Positions 25,829 to 33,376 of a stretch of 59,415 bases of DNA are shown here, in pieces. The position numbers and the translations under genes are program-made. Below the pieces are notes generated by a model, which saw nothing but the letters and a program-made list of their open reading frames with translations, made no database searches and was not told the origin of the DNA. Source of the stretch: Acidimicrobiales bacterium. Its GTDB lineage: Bacteria; Actinomycetota; Acidimicrobiia; Acidimicrobiales; SZUA-35. Within the stretch, counting starts at the first letter, position 1; each line of letters opens with the position of its first letter. The stretch spans positions 1 through 59,415 of the forward strand of contig JANQPB010000045.1 of assembly GCA_028285495.1 (NCBI GenBank), given 5' to 3'.

Positions 25829-26382
25829 GGTTCCACCTCATTGGCCGACCGCCCTGCCAATGGGTCAAGTATCCTCGCCTCTCGACCTTTTTGCAACGGT
25901 GGGAACGACGGGTCTTCGGGTCAAATCATGCCCGTTTGCTTGTCGTTCCTTGTCGTAGAAAGGCGGTGCTCGCGGCCTCGATTCGACGAGATCACGGTTG
26001 CTCGTCCGCTGCGATCACGACCGCGGTGTCGTCAGCTGCACCGACCGACGCCGGTTCGTCGAAGAACAGCGAGACGATCAGCGCAGCGAGCGCCAGGAGG
26101 GCAATCATGACTCGGCGGAGCATCGACAGCAGACCTTGACCTTCGGGGTGGAGCGTTCGTGGATGGCGTTGCGACGACGTCCGAGGTCGGACGTGCGTCG
26201 AGCGAATTGGAGGGGCGCCTGTGCGGCGATCGGGGTTCGACCGAGGAACGGCGACCCGCCGCAGGACCAGCCGGCAGTCACAGTATCTCTCGGGCTGGGT
26301 CCGGGTGGGTCACTCCGGCCATCGACGCATGGGCAAAAGAACACACCGGCGGGCTCGACGCCGGGGCCGGCAACGGGTTGGC
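25829..26382. other. 554-bp interval with little coding content
   Basis: The left third (25860-25960) is noticeably richer in A/T, with a CTTTTTGC run, and may hold promoters for the flanking minus-strand gene. Apart from the 43-codon ORF listed separately, I see no convincing gene, tRNA or repeat. Confidence 0.4.
25992..26123 (-). CDS. Small 43-residue membrane or exported peptide
   Basis: An ATG at 26123 opens 43 codons. The first 22 residues are two arginines followed by a strong hydrophobic segment (VMIALLALAALIVSLFF), then a short acidic tail. It could be a single-pass small membrane protein or a cleaved leader. The ribosome-binding site is weak (AAGGTC about 12 bases upstream). No homologue recognised; such small ORFs can be chance. 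Confidence 0.35.
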   Translation of the reverse strand: MLRRVMIALLALAALIVSLFFDEPASVGAADDTAVVIAADEQP

Positions 26383-26877
26383 TCAGAGGGCGTCGCCCAG
26401 GAAGTCCTCGTCGATGTCGTCCGGCACGAGCGGGTCACCGCCAGCTCCGGACGACGGTGGCGGCTCGCCGTGGTGGAAGGCCTCGGTCAGCCACTCGAGC
26501 AGCGCATCGTCGACCTGCTCGGCGTCGGTGAGGTTGATGACGTGGAAGTACTTGCCCTGGTAGTCGACCACCTTGCGGGAGAGCCGCCCGGACTCGAGCC
26601 GTCGCCGGAGATTGAATCCGATCGCCACCCACTTGGTCATCGATTCGAGGATGCAGAACGTCGGCCCGTTCTTGAACAGGATCTTCTTGGCGTTGACCGG
26701 ATCGACGATCAGGTCACCGTCGAGGGTCTGCAGGTGGTCGTCGATGACCCGGAAGATCGGCTCGGCCTCCGGGCGGGCTCCCGCGAAGAACTCGTCGAGC
26801 GTCAGCCCTGGGGCACACATGTGCTGCCGTCCCTCGGCCCCGAACGATCGCTGGCACTTCGGGCAGGTCCAGGCCAT
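26383..26877 (-). CDS. DUF5655 domain protein with N-terminal zinc-ribbon motif
   Basis: 164 residues from the ATG at 26877. It opens with MAWTCPKCQRSFGAEGRQHMC, a C-x2-C plus H/C set suited to zinc. A DUF5655-like domain follows (LTLDEFFAG, ILFKNGPTFCILESMTKWVA, YFHVINLTDAEQVDD), related to uncharacterised DUF5655/DUF4287 proteins with a YdhG-like fold. The tail is acidic. Single gene, downstream of the amidohydrolase by 50 bases in the same direction, so possibly co-transcribed. Role unknown. Confidence 0.75.
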   Translation of the reverse strand: MAWTCPKCQRSFGAEGRQHMCAPGLTLDEFFAGARPEAEPIFRVIDDHLQTLDGDLIVDPVNAKKILFKNGPTFCILESMTKWVAIGFNLRRRLESGRLSRKVVDYQGKYFHVINLTDAEQVDDALLEWLTEAFHHGEPPPSSGAGGDPLVPDDIDEDFLGDAL

Positions 26878-26927
26878 CACGCGAGCGTAGTGGCCCCCTG
26901 TGCCCGGCCCCGAGGTCGGGCCGGCGC

Positions 26928-28619
26928 TCAGCTGCGCAGGGTGGTGCCGGCGAGGTCGCCGGTGTGCTCGCCGTGGTCCATGAAGACCCGACCGTTGACG
27001 ATCGTGTAGTCGTAGCCCTCCGAGCGCTGCACGTAGCGGCCGGCCCCGTTGGGGAAGTCGCGGACGTACTCGGGCTGCGGGAGGCGAAGGCCGTCGAGAT
27101 CGATGACGTTCACGTCGGCGAAGCGGCCCGCCTCGAGGCGACCACGGTCGGCGATCCCGAACAGGTCGGCGGTGTCGGAGGTCAGGCGGCGGATCGCCTC
27201 CTCGAGCGGCCACCGATGGCGGTCCCGGATCCAGGTCGACAGGTAGTAGGTCGGTTGGCTGGTGTCCATGATCTGCCCGACGTGGGCCCCGGCGTCGGCC
27301 AGACCGAGGCTGACCATCGGATCGTCGAGCATCTCCTGGATGGCGTCGAAGCTCTGGTTGAGGATCGGGAAATTGAGGGTGACCGTGCCGTCGGTCTCGA
27401 TGTTGAGGTCGATGAACGCCTCGACCGGGCTGACGCCCCTGGCTGCGGCCACGGCCTCGAGCGACTGCTCGGGGAGGCAGTCGTAGTCGGCATCGCCCTC
27501 GGGGAGCACGAACACCTGGTCGGGCGGCATGGCGATCGGATCGGAGCCGGCCACCAGCCGGGCCCGGCGGTCGGCATCTCGGAGCGCGGTCACCTGCTCG
27601 GTCAGGGGCAGGTCCCGCAGCTCCTTCCACACGTCGCTGCCCGACCACGGATGCCGGTTGGCCAGCGTGTACAGCACGCCGATGCCTCGGGAGGTGGTCT
27701 GGGGTCGGACGTTGGCCCCGTTGGCGTTCTCGGCCTTGGTGAACTCGATGACCTTGGCGTACAGCTCGGGGCGGCGGTTCGACTGGACCAGCCCGAAGCT
27801 GACCGGCCGCCCGGACCGGCGTGACACCTCCCCCATCCACGCCACCTCGGCCCGGGTCTTCGGCATGCCCTCCTCCCGATCGCGCTCGCCCAACCGGGCT
27901 GCGGCCTCGAAGATGCCCTTGCCGTGACGGCCGAGGACGTCGCCGAAGGCGAACAGCTCGGTCTCATCGGCGAAGGTGCCGGGGACGCAGCGACCGTCCG
28001 GCACCACGTGCAGGGTCGTGCGCGACGTCGAGAATCCCAGGGCGCCGGCGGCCATCGCCTCGTCGACGAGGGTGGTCATCGCCGCGATGTCGTCTGGCGA
28101 CGACGGGGTCTCGTCCATGCCCCGCTCGCCCATCGCCGCCAGCCGCACCGCACAGTGGCCGACCATGCCACCGATGTTGATGCCCTTGTCGAGCCCGTCG
28201 AGCCAGCCGAGGTACTCGCCGTAGGAGCTCCAGTTCCAGGGCAGGCCCTCGAGGATGGCCCGGCGGGGGATGTCCTCGACCGACTCCATCATCTCGGCCA
28301 GGAACTCGGCGCCGCCTTCGGCAACCGGGGCGAACGTGACCCCGCAGTTGCCGAGCACGGCGCTGGTCACCCCGTGCCAGCAGCTCGAGGTCGGCAGCGG
28401 ATCCCACGCCACCTGGGCGTCGAGGTGGGTGTGGATGTCGACGAAGCCGGGGGTGACCAGGCGCCCGTCGGCGTCGATCTCCCGGGCACCGGCGGCGTCG
28501 ACGGTGTCGTCGACGGCAACGATGCGGTCGCCCTCGATGGCCACGTCGGCCCGGCGGGCGGGAGCACCGGTGCCGTCGACCACGGTGCCGTTACGGATGA
28601 CGAGATCTGGTTTCCCCAT
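26928..28619 (-). CDS. N-acyl-D-amino-acid deacylase family amidohydrolase
   Basis: 563 residues from the ATG at 28619. A metallo-dependent amidohydrolase: small N-terminal beta-sandwich, then GFVDIHTHLDAQ (metal-ligand HxH), GVTSAVLGNCGVTFAP with the bridging Cys typical of D-aminoacylases, and LADAGAHVGQIMD with the catalytic Asp. The C-terminus returns to the sandwich (GRLEAGRFADVNVIDLD). Family members hydrolyse N-acyl-D-amino acids or hydantoin-like amides. Many actinobacterial paralogues have unknown substrates. It diverges from a dienelactone-hydrolase-like gene across a palindrome. Confidence 0.85.
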   Translation of the reverse strand: MGKPDLVIRNGTVVDGTGAPARRADVAIEGDRIVAVDDTVDAAGAREIDADGRLVTPGFVDIHTHLDAQVAWDPLPTSSCWHGVTSAVLGNCGVTFAPVAEGGAEFLAEMMESVEDIPRRAILEGLPWNWSSYGEYLGWLDGLDKGINIGGMVGHCAVRLAAMGERGMDETPSSPDDIAAMTTLVDEAMAAGALGFSTSRTTLHVVPDGRCVPGTFADETELFAFGDVLGRHGKGIFEAAARLGERDREEGMPKTRAEVAWMGEVSRRSGRPVSFGLVQSNRRPELYAKVIEFTKAENANGANVRPQTTSRGIGVLYTLANRHPWSGSDVWKELRDLPLTEQVTALRDADRRARLVAGSDPIAMPPDQVFVLPEGDADYDCLPEQSLEAVAAARGVSPVEAFIDLNIETDGTVTLNFPILNQSFDAIQEMLDDPMVSLGLADAGAHVGQIMDTSQPTYYLSTWIRDRHRWPLEEAIRRLTSDTADLFGIADRGRLEAGRFADVNVIDLDGLRLPQPEYVRDFPNGAGRYVQRSEGYDYTIVNGRVFMDHGEHTGDLAGTTLRS

Positions 28620-28657
28620 GGCCGCAGTCTCCCAGCTCCGCCCGACCCTCGACAAAG

Positions 28658-28675
28658 CCGTTCGGTGCCGAACGG
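28658..28675. promoter_or_regulatory. Perfect palindrome between divergent genes
   Basis: CCGTTCGG-TG-CCGAACGG is an 18-bp perfect inverted repeat located between the amidohydrolase start (28619) and the DLH-like start (28753). The symmetry and position suggest a dimeric repressor site. No regulator gene is adjacent. Confidence 0.4.
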
Positions 28676-28752
28676 ACCGAGGGCACGGTCGGCGCGCAGC
28701 CTGTGCGCGCAAGTCGGCGACAGCGGTCGAGCCGCCGTGCCATGATGCTGCC

Positions 28753-29322
28753 GTGTCCGACGTGCTGCTGTTCCATCACGCCCTCGGGCTGACCTCGGGC
28801 ATCGAGGCCCTGGCCCGCCGCCTGCGGTCGGCCGGGCACCGGGTGACCACCCCCGACCTCTACGACGGGCAGGTGTTCGCCTCCCTCGACGACGGCGTCG
28901 CCCACGCCGAGTCGATCGGTTTCGACACCGTGATCGAGCGAGGGGTGGCCGCGGCGGGTCGGCTCGACGGCCCGTACGCCACGATGGGGCTGTCGCTCGG
29001 TGTGCTCCCGGCCCAGAAGCTGGCCCAGACCGACTCGTCGGTCACCGGCGCCATCCTGTGCCACGGCGCGGTGCCGGCGGGGATGTTCGGCGACGGCTGG
29101 CCGGACGGCGTCGGCCTGCAGATCCATCTGGTCGAGGACGACCCGTTGGTGGCCGAGGATCGGGAAGCGGCCGACGAGCTGGCCGCCCTCGCCGGGGTCG
29201 AGCTGCACCTCTACCCGGGGAGCGGGCACCTCGTGACCGACCAGACGAGCCCGGACTGGGACCCGGACGCGGCCGGCCGGATCCTCGACCGGATCGAGCG
29301 ATTCCTCGACCACCGGCGTTGA
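28753..29322 (+). CDS. Dienelactone-hydrolase-family alpha/beta hydrolase
   Basis: 189 residues, GTG start at 28753. It has the compact DLH fold: VLLFHHALGLTSGI near the N-terminus, TTPDLYDGQVF, a nucleophile elbow GLSLG, acid region LVEDDPLV, and the His in YPGSGHLVTD. Classical dienelactone hydrolases use Cys at the elbow. Here the residue is Ser, as in several actinobacterial relatives. The substrate is unknown. It is the only plus-strand gene in this stretch. Confidence 0.8.
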   Translation: MSDVLLFHHALGLTSGIEALARRLRSAGHRVTTPDLYDGQVFASLDDGVAHAESIGFDTVIERGVAAAGRLDGPYATMGLSLGVLPAQKLAQTDSSVTGAILCHGAVPAGMFGDGWPDGVGLQIHLVEDDPLVAEDREAADELAALAGVELHLYPGSGHLVTDQTSPDWDPDAAGRILDRIERFLDHRR

Positions 29323-29428
29323 CCGGTCGGTCGGCCGCCGACGACTCCACAACGCTTCCGCACCGACACCGCAACCGGTCGACTGCTCGCCCGGTGCCGG
29401 GCACCGGTGCCGAACACCGGCCAGACGC

Positions 29429-29707
29429 TCAGCGCTCGACGATGCTCCTGCGGTCGTCGGTCGAGAGCTGGGAGAGGGCCAGGCCGCACATCCGGCAGAC
29501 CGAGAGCGGAAGCCGGGCCGAGCTCCACAGGCCGGCCCGGCCGATTCGCTCGGCTCTCACCGAGACGAACCTCGGCAGTCGAGCCGATCCGTCAGCACGG
29601 GTCGGCAGCCACCGCAGGACGGGGGCGAAGAGCGAGCCCGACACGAGCTCACCCGAACAACGGGGACAGCGGTCCAGGGACCGAGGGGTCACCGGTTCGT
29701 TGGCCAT
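29429..29707 (-). CDS. Small zinc-ribbon protein (DUF6487-like)
   Basis: 92 residues. CPRCSGELVSG near the N-terminus and CRMCGLALS near the C-terminus form two C-x2-C knuckles separated by about 50 residues, with aromatic and Arg-rich sequence (VLRWLPTRADG) between them. This pattern is seen in short DUF6487/PF20097-type proteins of unknown role. The start lies 4 bases downstream of the preceding lipoprotein stop, so it is likely in one transcript with it. Confidence 0.65.
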   Translation of the reverse strand: MANEPVTPRSLDRCPRCSGELVSGSLFAPVLRWLPTRADGSARLPRFVSVRAERIGRAGLWSSARLPLSVCRMCGLALSQLSTDDRRSIVER

Positions 29708-29711
29708 GTGA

Positions 29712-30725
29712 TCAACCGCCTTCGCTGAGGAATCGCCGGAGCCCGTCCTGGTTCGCATCGATGAACGCCCGAATCGCATCTCGCTGCGCATCCTCCAGTC
29801 GCCGGTCGGCCTCGGTTCGCCGCCTGCACTCGTGCCACGCTCGGGCGAACTCGAGCTCGGTCGCCTGGAGCGCACGGAGCGTCGCCGTCGCCTCAGCCGA
29901 GAGGCCGACGGAAGGATCGTACCCACGCTGGATCGATGCGAGCCGAGCGACGGTCTCGTCCTGGAACTCGTCGACCGACGAGGTCGCCCAGCTCGAATCC
30001 GCCATGCAGCTCGCGATCTCGCGGTCGAGCACGACGACGTCGGGTGCACTGCCGGCCGCCTGCTGAGCGACCTGCAGCTCATCGCCGAACTCGGCGAGGA
30101 ACTCGGCCGTTCGGCCAACGCCGTCCTCGCTCGCCGCATCGTCGAGACAACCGCCGTCAGGCAACGCGAGCGATTCGCCGTGCAGCGCCCGGTCGAACTC
30201 CTGCCGCTGCGCCGCATCGAGCTCGGCGAGGTAGGTCTCGTTCGGGTCGGCGTCACCACCGGCCGAGCCGGGGTGGCCGATCAGGTCCTCGGGAAGATCG
30301 GCCGAAGGAAACGCCAGCGTCGAGACCCCGAGCCCGTATCGGAGGGCCCAGTCGAGGGTCCCGAACGTCTCGTCGTAGGCGCGGAGCTTGCCCGGGACCG
30401 GGCTCGGCCTCCACTCGAAGCCGTTCGCCTGCATGCACGCAGCGACGGCTTCGTCGATCGTCTCCTTGTTCGTGAGGAAGTCGGCCAGTGCGGCCCCGGG
30501 GTTCTGGGACCTCGTGCCGATCAATGGCTCGATGTCCGAGATCCGGACGGGTCGGGCGTCACCTGGCCGGCCGCAGCCGAGTTGGACGACGCAGGCGAGG
30601 CAGGCGAGGACCATCAGCAGCGTCGAGCGGCGCCGACCACGACCGCTCGGAGACGGGCCGCCGGCCCCGACCGGAGACCGTCGGCGGTCTGCGGTCGGGG
30701 CCAGACGGATCAACCGGGAGTGCAT
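29712..30725 (-). CDS. Putative lipoprotein of unknown function
   Basis: About 337 residues from the ATG at 30725. After a basic, Gly/Arg-rich leader comes a lipoprotein-like signal (LLMVLACLACVVQLGC). The mature part is acidic and helical, with repeated Cys (AACMQANGFEW, IASCMADSSWA, WHECRRR), a pattern common in actinobacterial extracellular proteins that start with a conserved MQANGF-like segment. The leader is long for a signal peptide, so the true start could be closer to the hydrophobic core. No catalytic motif recognised. Confidence 0.6.
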   Translation of the reverse strand: MHSRLIRLAPTADRRRSPVGAGGPSPSGRGRRRSTLLMVLACLACVVQLGCGRPGDARPVRISDIEPLIGTRSQNPGAALADFLTNKETIDEAVAACMQANGFEWRPSPVPGKLRAYDETFGTLDWALRYGLGVSTLAFPSADLPEDLIGHPGSAGGDADPNETYLAELDAAQRQEFDRALHGESLALPDGGCLDDAASEDGVGRTAEFLAEFGDELQVAQQAAGSAPDVVVLDREIASCMADSSWATSSVDEFQDETVARLASIQRGYDPSVGLSAEATATLRALQATELEFARAWHECRRRTEADRRLEDAQRDAIRAFIDANQDGLRRFLSEGG

Positions 30726-30750
30726 GGGCCGGTTGGTTGACCCGACTCCA

Positions 30751-31260
30751 TCAGCAGGTCCGGTTCTCGACCCAGGTCGAGACCGAGCCCCACGGCCGGA
30801 TACGAATCGCCCGGCAGTAGGTCCAGTCCATGGTGCCCCGGTACCGAACCATGATGCTCCAGATGATGTAGAAGACACCTGCGCAGATGACGCCGCCGAT
30901 CAACGTCGAGGCCAGGATCCCGCAGACCACGGAGGTGGCACCGGCGTAGCCGAGGCCGAGGAGCCAGTTCATGTCGCCCGTGTCCATGTAGAGCGTCGCA
31001 TGGGTCCAACCGGTCGACAACGACAGGGCTCCGGCCGACGACGTGGCCAACGCATCCTCGACGAAGTCCGGAACGATGGCGCCCATGACCGCGGCGGCCG
31101 TCTGTACCGGTTCCGACTCGGCGATGCCATCCGAGACCGGTACCAACGTCACGCCGACCATGGTCAGGGCCAGCAGGAGTGTCGCTGCCATCAATCCGAT
31201 ACTGCTTCTTCGATGCACGACCGGTTCCGGTGCGCGCAGAGTTACGAGTGCCATGAGCAA
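30751..31260 (-). CDS. Small multi-helix membrane protein
   Basis: 169 residues. The TTG at 31260 has GGAAGGGA six bases upstream; the ATG at 31254 is the alternative. A hydrophobic N-terminal helix (SIGLMAATLLLALTMVGVTL) is followed by an exposed segment (about 45-100) and a glycine-rich hydrophobic hairpin (LGYAGATSVVCGILASTL, then GVICAGVFYIIWSIM). The tail is basic. Gly-rich hairpins of this kind occur in some membrane-active peptides, but no family match is claimed. It has its own near-consensus promoter with a palindrome after the -10 box. Confidence 0.6.
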   Translation of the reverse strand: MLMALVTLRAPEPVVHRRSSIGLMAATLLLALTMVGVTLVPVSDGIAESEPVQTAAAVMGAIVPDFVEDALATSSAGALSLSTGWTHATLYMDTGDMNWLLGLGYAGATSVVCGILASTLIGGVICAGVFYIIWSIMVRYRGTMDWTYCRAIRIRPWGSVSTWVENRTC

Positions 31261-31288
31261 TCACTGTCCCTTCCGATGTCGCCACTTA

Positions 31289-31303
31289 CTCCCGCGGCGG
31301 GAG
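31289..31303. promoter_or_regulatory. Palindrome in the 5' leader of the small membrane protein gene
   Basis: CTCCCGCGGCGGGAG is a near-perfect 15-bp inverted repeat lying 11-25 bases downstream of the -10 box, inside the probable leader. It could be an operator for the adjacent winged-helix regulator or a leader hairpin. Confidence 0.45.
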
Positions 31304-31313
31304 CAGTCGCCGT

Positions 31314-31342
31314 AAAATAATTCTCTTCCGATCGACCGTCAA
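31314..31342 (-). promoter_or_regulatory. Near-consensus sigma-70 promoter
   Basis: On the minus strand TTGACG (31342-31337), a 17-base spacer and TATTTT (31319-31314) lie upstream of the small membrane protein. The AT-rich block stands out from the GC-rich surroundings. The -35 box overlaps the last codons of the winged-helix gene. Confidence 0.65.
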
Positions 31343-31656
31343 GTGTCGTGTGGCGGCACCGGCTGGATGGCGGGATCGGTCAGCTCCTCCAGCGCCTCCC
31401 GCTGGCGGTCGAACGCGCCACGACCCTCGTCGGAGATCGAGTACCAGGTCGTGCCCTTCGGGCCACGGCCGACCTTGTCGACCACGACGTACCCCGCATC
31501 AACCAGGACCTTCATCTGCTTCGACAGGTTCGAATCGCTCAGCCCCAGGTACTCGCGGAGGAACGAGAACTCGACGCTCTCGACCTTCGCCAGCACCGAC
31601 ACGATCGCCAGCCGCTTCGGTTGGGTGAGAAGCGGATCGAGGCGCTCGAGGTCCAT
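31339..31656 (-). CDS. Winged-helix transcriptional regulator (ArsR/MarR-like)
   Basis: 105 residues from the ATG at 31656. The wHTH reads LTQPKRLAIVSVLAKVESVE, FSFLREYLGLSDSNLSKQMK (recognition helix) and a wing with GRGPKGTTWYSIS. Such single-domain regulators often control a partner membrane gene encoded with them. The ATG overlaps the stop of the upstream membrane gene (TGATG), so the two are translated together. A palindrome in the next promoter is a plausible target. Confidence 0.85.
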   Translation of the reverse strand: MDLERLDPLLTQPKRLAIVSVLAKVESVEFSFLREYLGLSDSNLSKQMKVLVDAGYVVVDKVGRGPKGTTWYSISDEGRGAFDRQREALEELTDPAIQPVPPHDT

Positions 31657-32087
31657 CAGCGCAGCTCGGCCCGCTGGCGACGCACCGCCGTGAAACCCCG
31701 AACCGCGACCAGGGCCCCGGCGACGAACGCTGCGCTGACCGCCGCCCAGGTCACCCAGTTGTCGGCGGTGCTCTGCGCACTGGCGATCATCATCGACGAG
31801 ATGACGACCAGGGTGACGACGACCCGCAGCGCCTGGTGCGTTCGGCGGAGGTGCCGAAGGCCGCTGCGGCGTCGACGCCACCGGTCGACGAGCCCGACCA
31901 GCACCAGGACGATCGCCAGCGCCACGATCGCCGGCGTCGGCCGGACCGCCGACCAGGCCGCCAGTGCGGGGAGTGCGGCGACGACCGGCACCAGGGCCAA
32001 CGGGATGGTGTCCGGATGCGTGTCGGTGATCGCGGACCCCCGCCGGACGGCGGCGGCCAGTTCGTGACGCTGATCTTGTGTTGCCAT
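31656..32087 (-). CDS. Four-helix membrane protein paired with the wHTH regulator
   Basis: 143 residues with two hydrophobic hairpins: IPLALVPVVAALPALAAW with AIVALAIVLVLVGLVD, and VVVTLVVISSMMIA with WVTWAAVSAAFVAGALVAV, separated by an Arg-rich loop. Proteins of this shape are commonly encoded just before a small wHTH regulator and are annotated only as membrane proteins. The ATG sits about 8 bases after the -10 box, so the mRNA is probably leaderless. Confidence 0.7.
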   Translation of the reverse strand: MATQDQRHELAAAVRRGSAITDTHPDTIPLALVPVVAALPALAAWSAVRPTPAIVALAIVLVLVGLVDRWRRRRSGLRHLRRTHQALRVVVTLVVISSMMIASAQSTADNWVTWAAVSAAFVAGALVAVRGFTAVRRQRAELR

Positions 32088-32095
32088 AGTGGAAA

Positions 32096-32126
32096 GTATT
32101 AGATCACGAGAAACTTTTTACGTCAA
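32096..32126 (-). promoter_or_regulatory. Promoter of the membrane protein/wHTH operon
   Basis: On the minus strand TTGACG (32126-32121), a 19-base AT-rich spacer and TAATAC (32101-32096) precede the ATG at 32087 by eight bases. Transcription would begin at or next to the start codon, giving a leaderless message, which is common in actinobacteria. Confidence 0.65.
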
Positions 32127-32185
32127 CCGGGCCAGGACGGGTCGGGCCGGCGCCACGACCGGCCCCGCCAACGTGCCCTTCGGTC

Positions 32186-33217
32186 TCAGCGGCGGTAGCC
32201 GCCGGTCCGACGACCACGCACCGGTCGTCGAGGCGCGATCGGGTCGGCAGAACCGACGAACTCGACCGACGGCGCATCGCCGTCGCCGAAGCGGAGCAGG
32301 CGCCGGGCCGGGTGGAGCGACAGCAGGCTCCTGGCCCGGGCGGGGTCGACCTCGACCGGCCGCACGCCGGCGCCCGGGGCACGGTCACCGGCGGTACCTC
32401 CGCTCGCCCCGGTCCCGCCGGCCTGGCATCTCGGACACCACGCCGTGCGCCGGCGCCACGGCGTGGCCTCGCCGGTGCGTCGACGCAGGCTGGTCCCGCA
32501 GCGGGGACAGTCGCGGGTCTTGTCGTCGAGGATCCAGTGCTCGGTCCGCTCGAGGCGACGGCCGGTGGTGTTCTGGGGGCCCAGCTCGGCGTTGGTCCGG
32601 ATCAGCGCCGCCCCGACGGCCACCAGCTCGTGCAGCCCGACGACGTGGCCCGCCGGCTGGAACGGCGAGACGCCGCAGATGAACGGGACCTCGACGGCGT
32701 AGATGTTGCCGAACCCGGCCACCCGCCGCTGGTCGAGCAGCGCTGCGCCGAGCGGTTCGTCGCCGGCCGCCGCGACCCGGGCGACGGCGACGTCCAGGTC
32801 GCCGGCCGTGAACCGCCCGCAGAGATCGGGCCCGAGGTGGTCGACGAGGCGGGCGGTGTCGTCGGTCCGCAGCCGGTGGAGCAGCGGGATGTCGACGCCG
32901 ACCATCGAGCGGACGCCGCCGTCCGGCTCGTCGAACGCCAGCTCGAACCGTCGGCGCCAGTCCTCGACCTCACCGGCGACGCCGCCGCGACCGAACCGGA
33001 CCCGACCGTCCATCAGCAGGTGGACGTGCAGCGACCAGCCGTCGTCGAAGTGCAGGAACAGGTGCTTGCCGTGTGAGGTGGCGTCGACCAGGGTGCGGCC
33101 CGTCAGGTCGACGGTGGCCAGTCGGGGGTGGCGGAAGGTCGAGCGGGCGACGCGCCGACCACCGACCTGGTCACGAACCTCGGCCGCCAGGCGGCGGATC
33201 GTATCGCCCTCGGGCAT
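32186..33217 (-). CDS. nei: Nei/Fpg-family DNA glycosylase/AP lyase
   Basis: 343 residues from the ATG at 33217. The N-terminus MPEGDTIRRLA supplies the catalytic proline (after Met removal) and Glu of the Nei group. Lys in SHGKHLFLHF, the H2TH region (LGAALLDQRRVAGFGNIYAVE) and a C-terminal zinc finger (CPRCGTSLRRR, AWCPRCQ) are intact. It excises oxidised pyrimidines and cuts the abasic site. About 80 residues follow the zinc finger, longer than usual, with a Gly-rich linker and an Arg-rich end. The neighbouring gene is a B12 light-sensor-like regulator. Confidence 0.9.
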   Translation of the reverse strand: MPEGDTIRRLAAEVRDQVGGRRVARSTFRHPRLATVDLTGRTLVDATSHGKHLFLHFDDGWSLHVHLLMDGRVRFGRGGVAGEVEDWRRRFELAFDEPDGGVRSMVGVDIPLLHRLRTDDTARLVDHLGPDLCGRFTAGDLDVAVARVAAAGDEPLGAALLDQRRVAGFGNIYAVEVPFICGVSPFQPAGHVVGLHELVAVGAALIRTNAELGPQNTTGRRLERTEHWILDDKTRDCPRCGTSLRRRTGEATPWRRRTAWCPRCQAGGTGASGGTAGDRAPGAGVRPVEVDPARARSLLSLHPARRLLRFGDGDAPSVEFVGSADPIAPRRPVRGRRTGGYRR

Positions 33218-33376
33218 GCCAGGCAGTCTGCCCGACCCGGAGCCGGTGGCGCCGGATCGGTCGGTGGGTCGACGTCGACCCACCGCGATCACCGGGGCCT
33301 CCGGCCGCGACGTGGCCCGAACGGTGACCTCGGCGGTCGGGCCGGGGTGGTGCTCGACCGCGCTGTGCCCTGGCCG

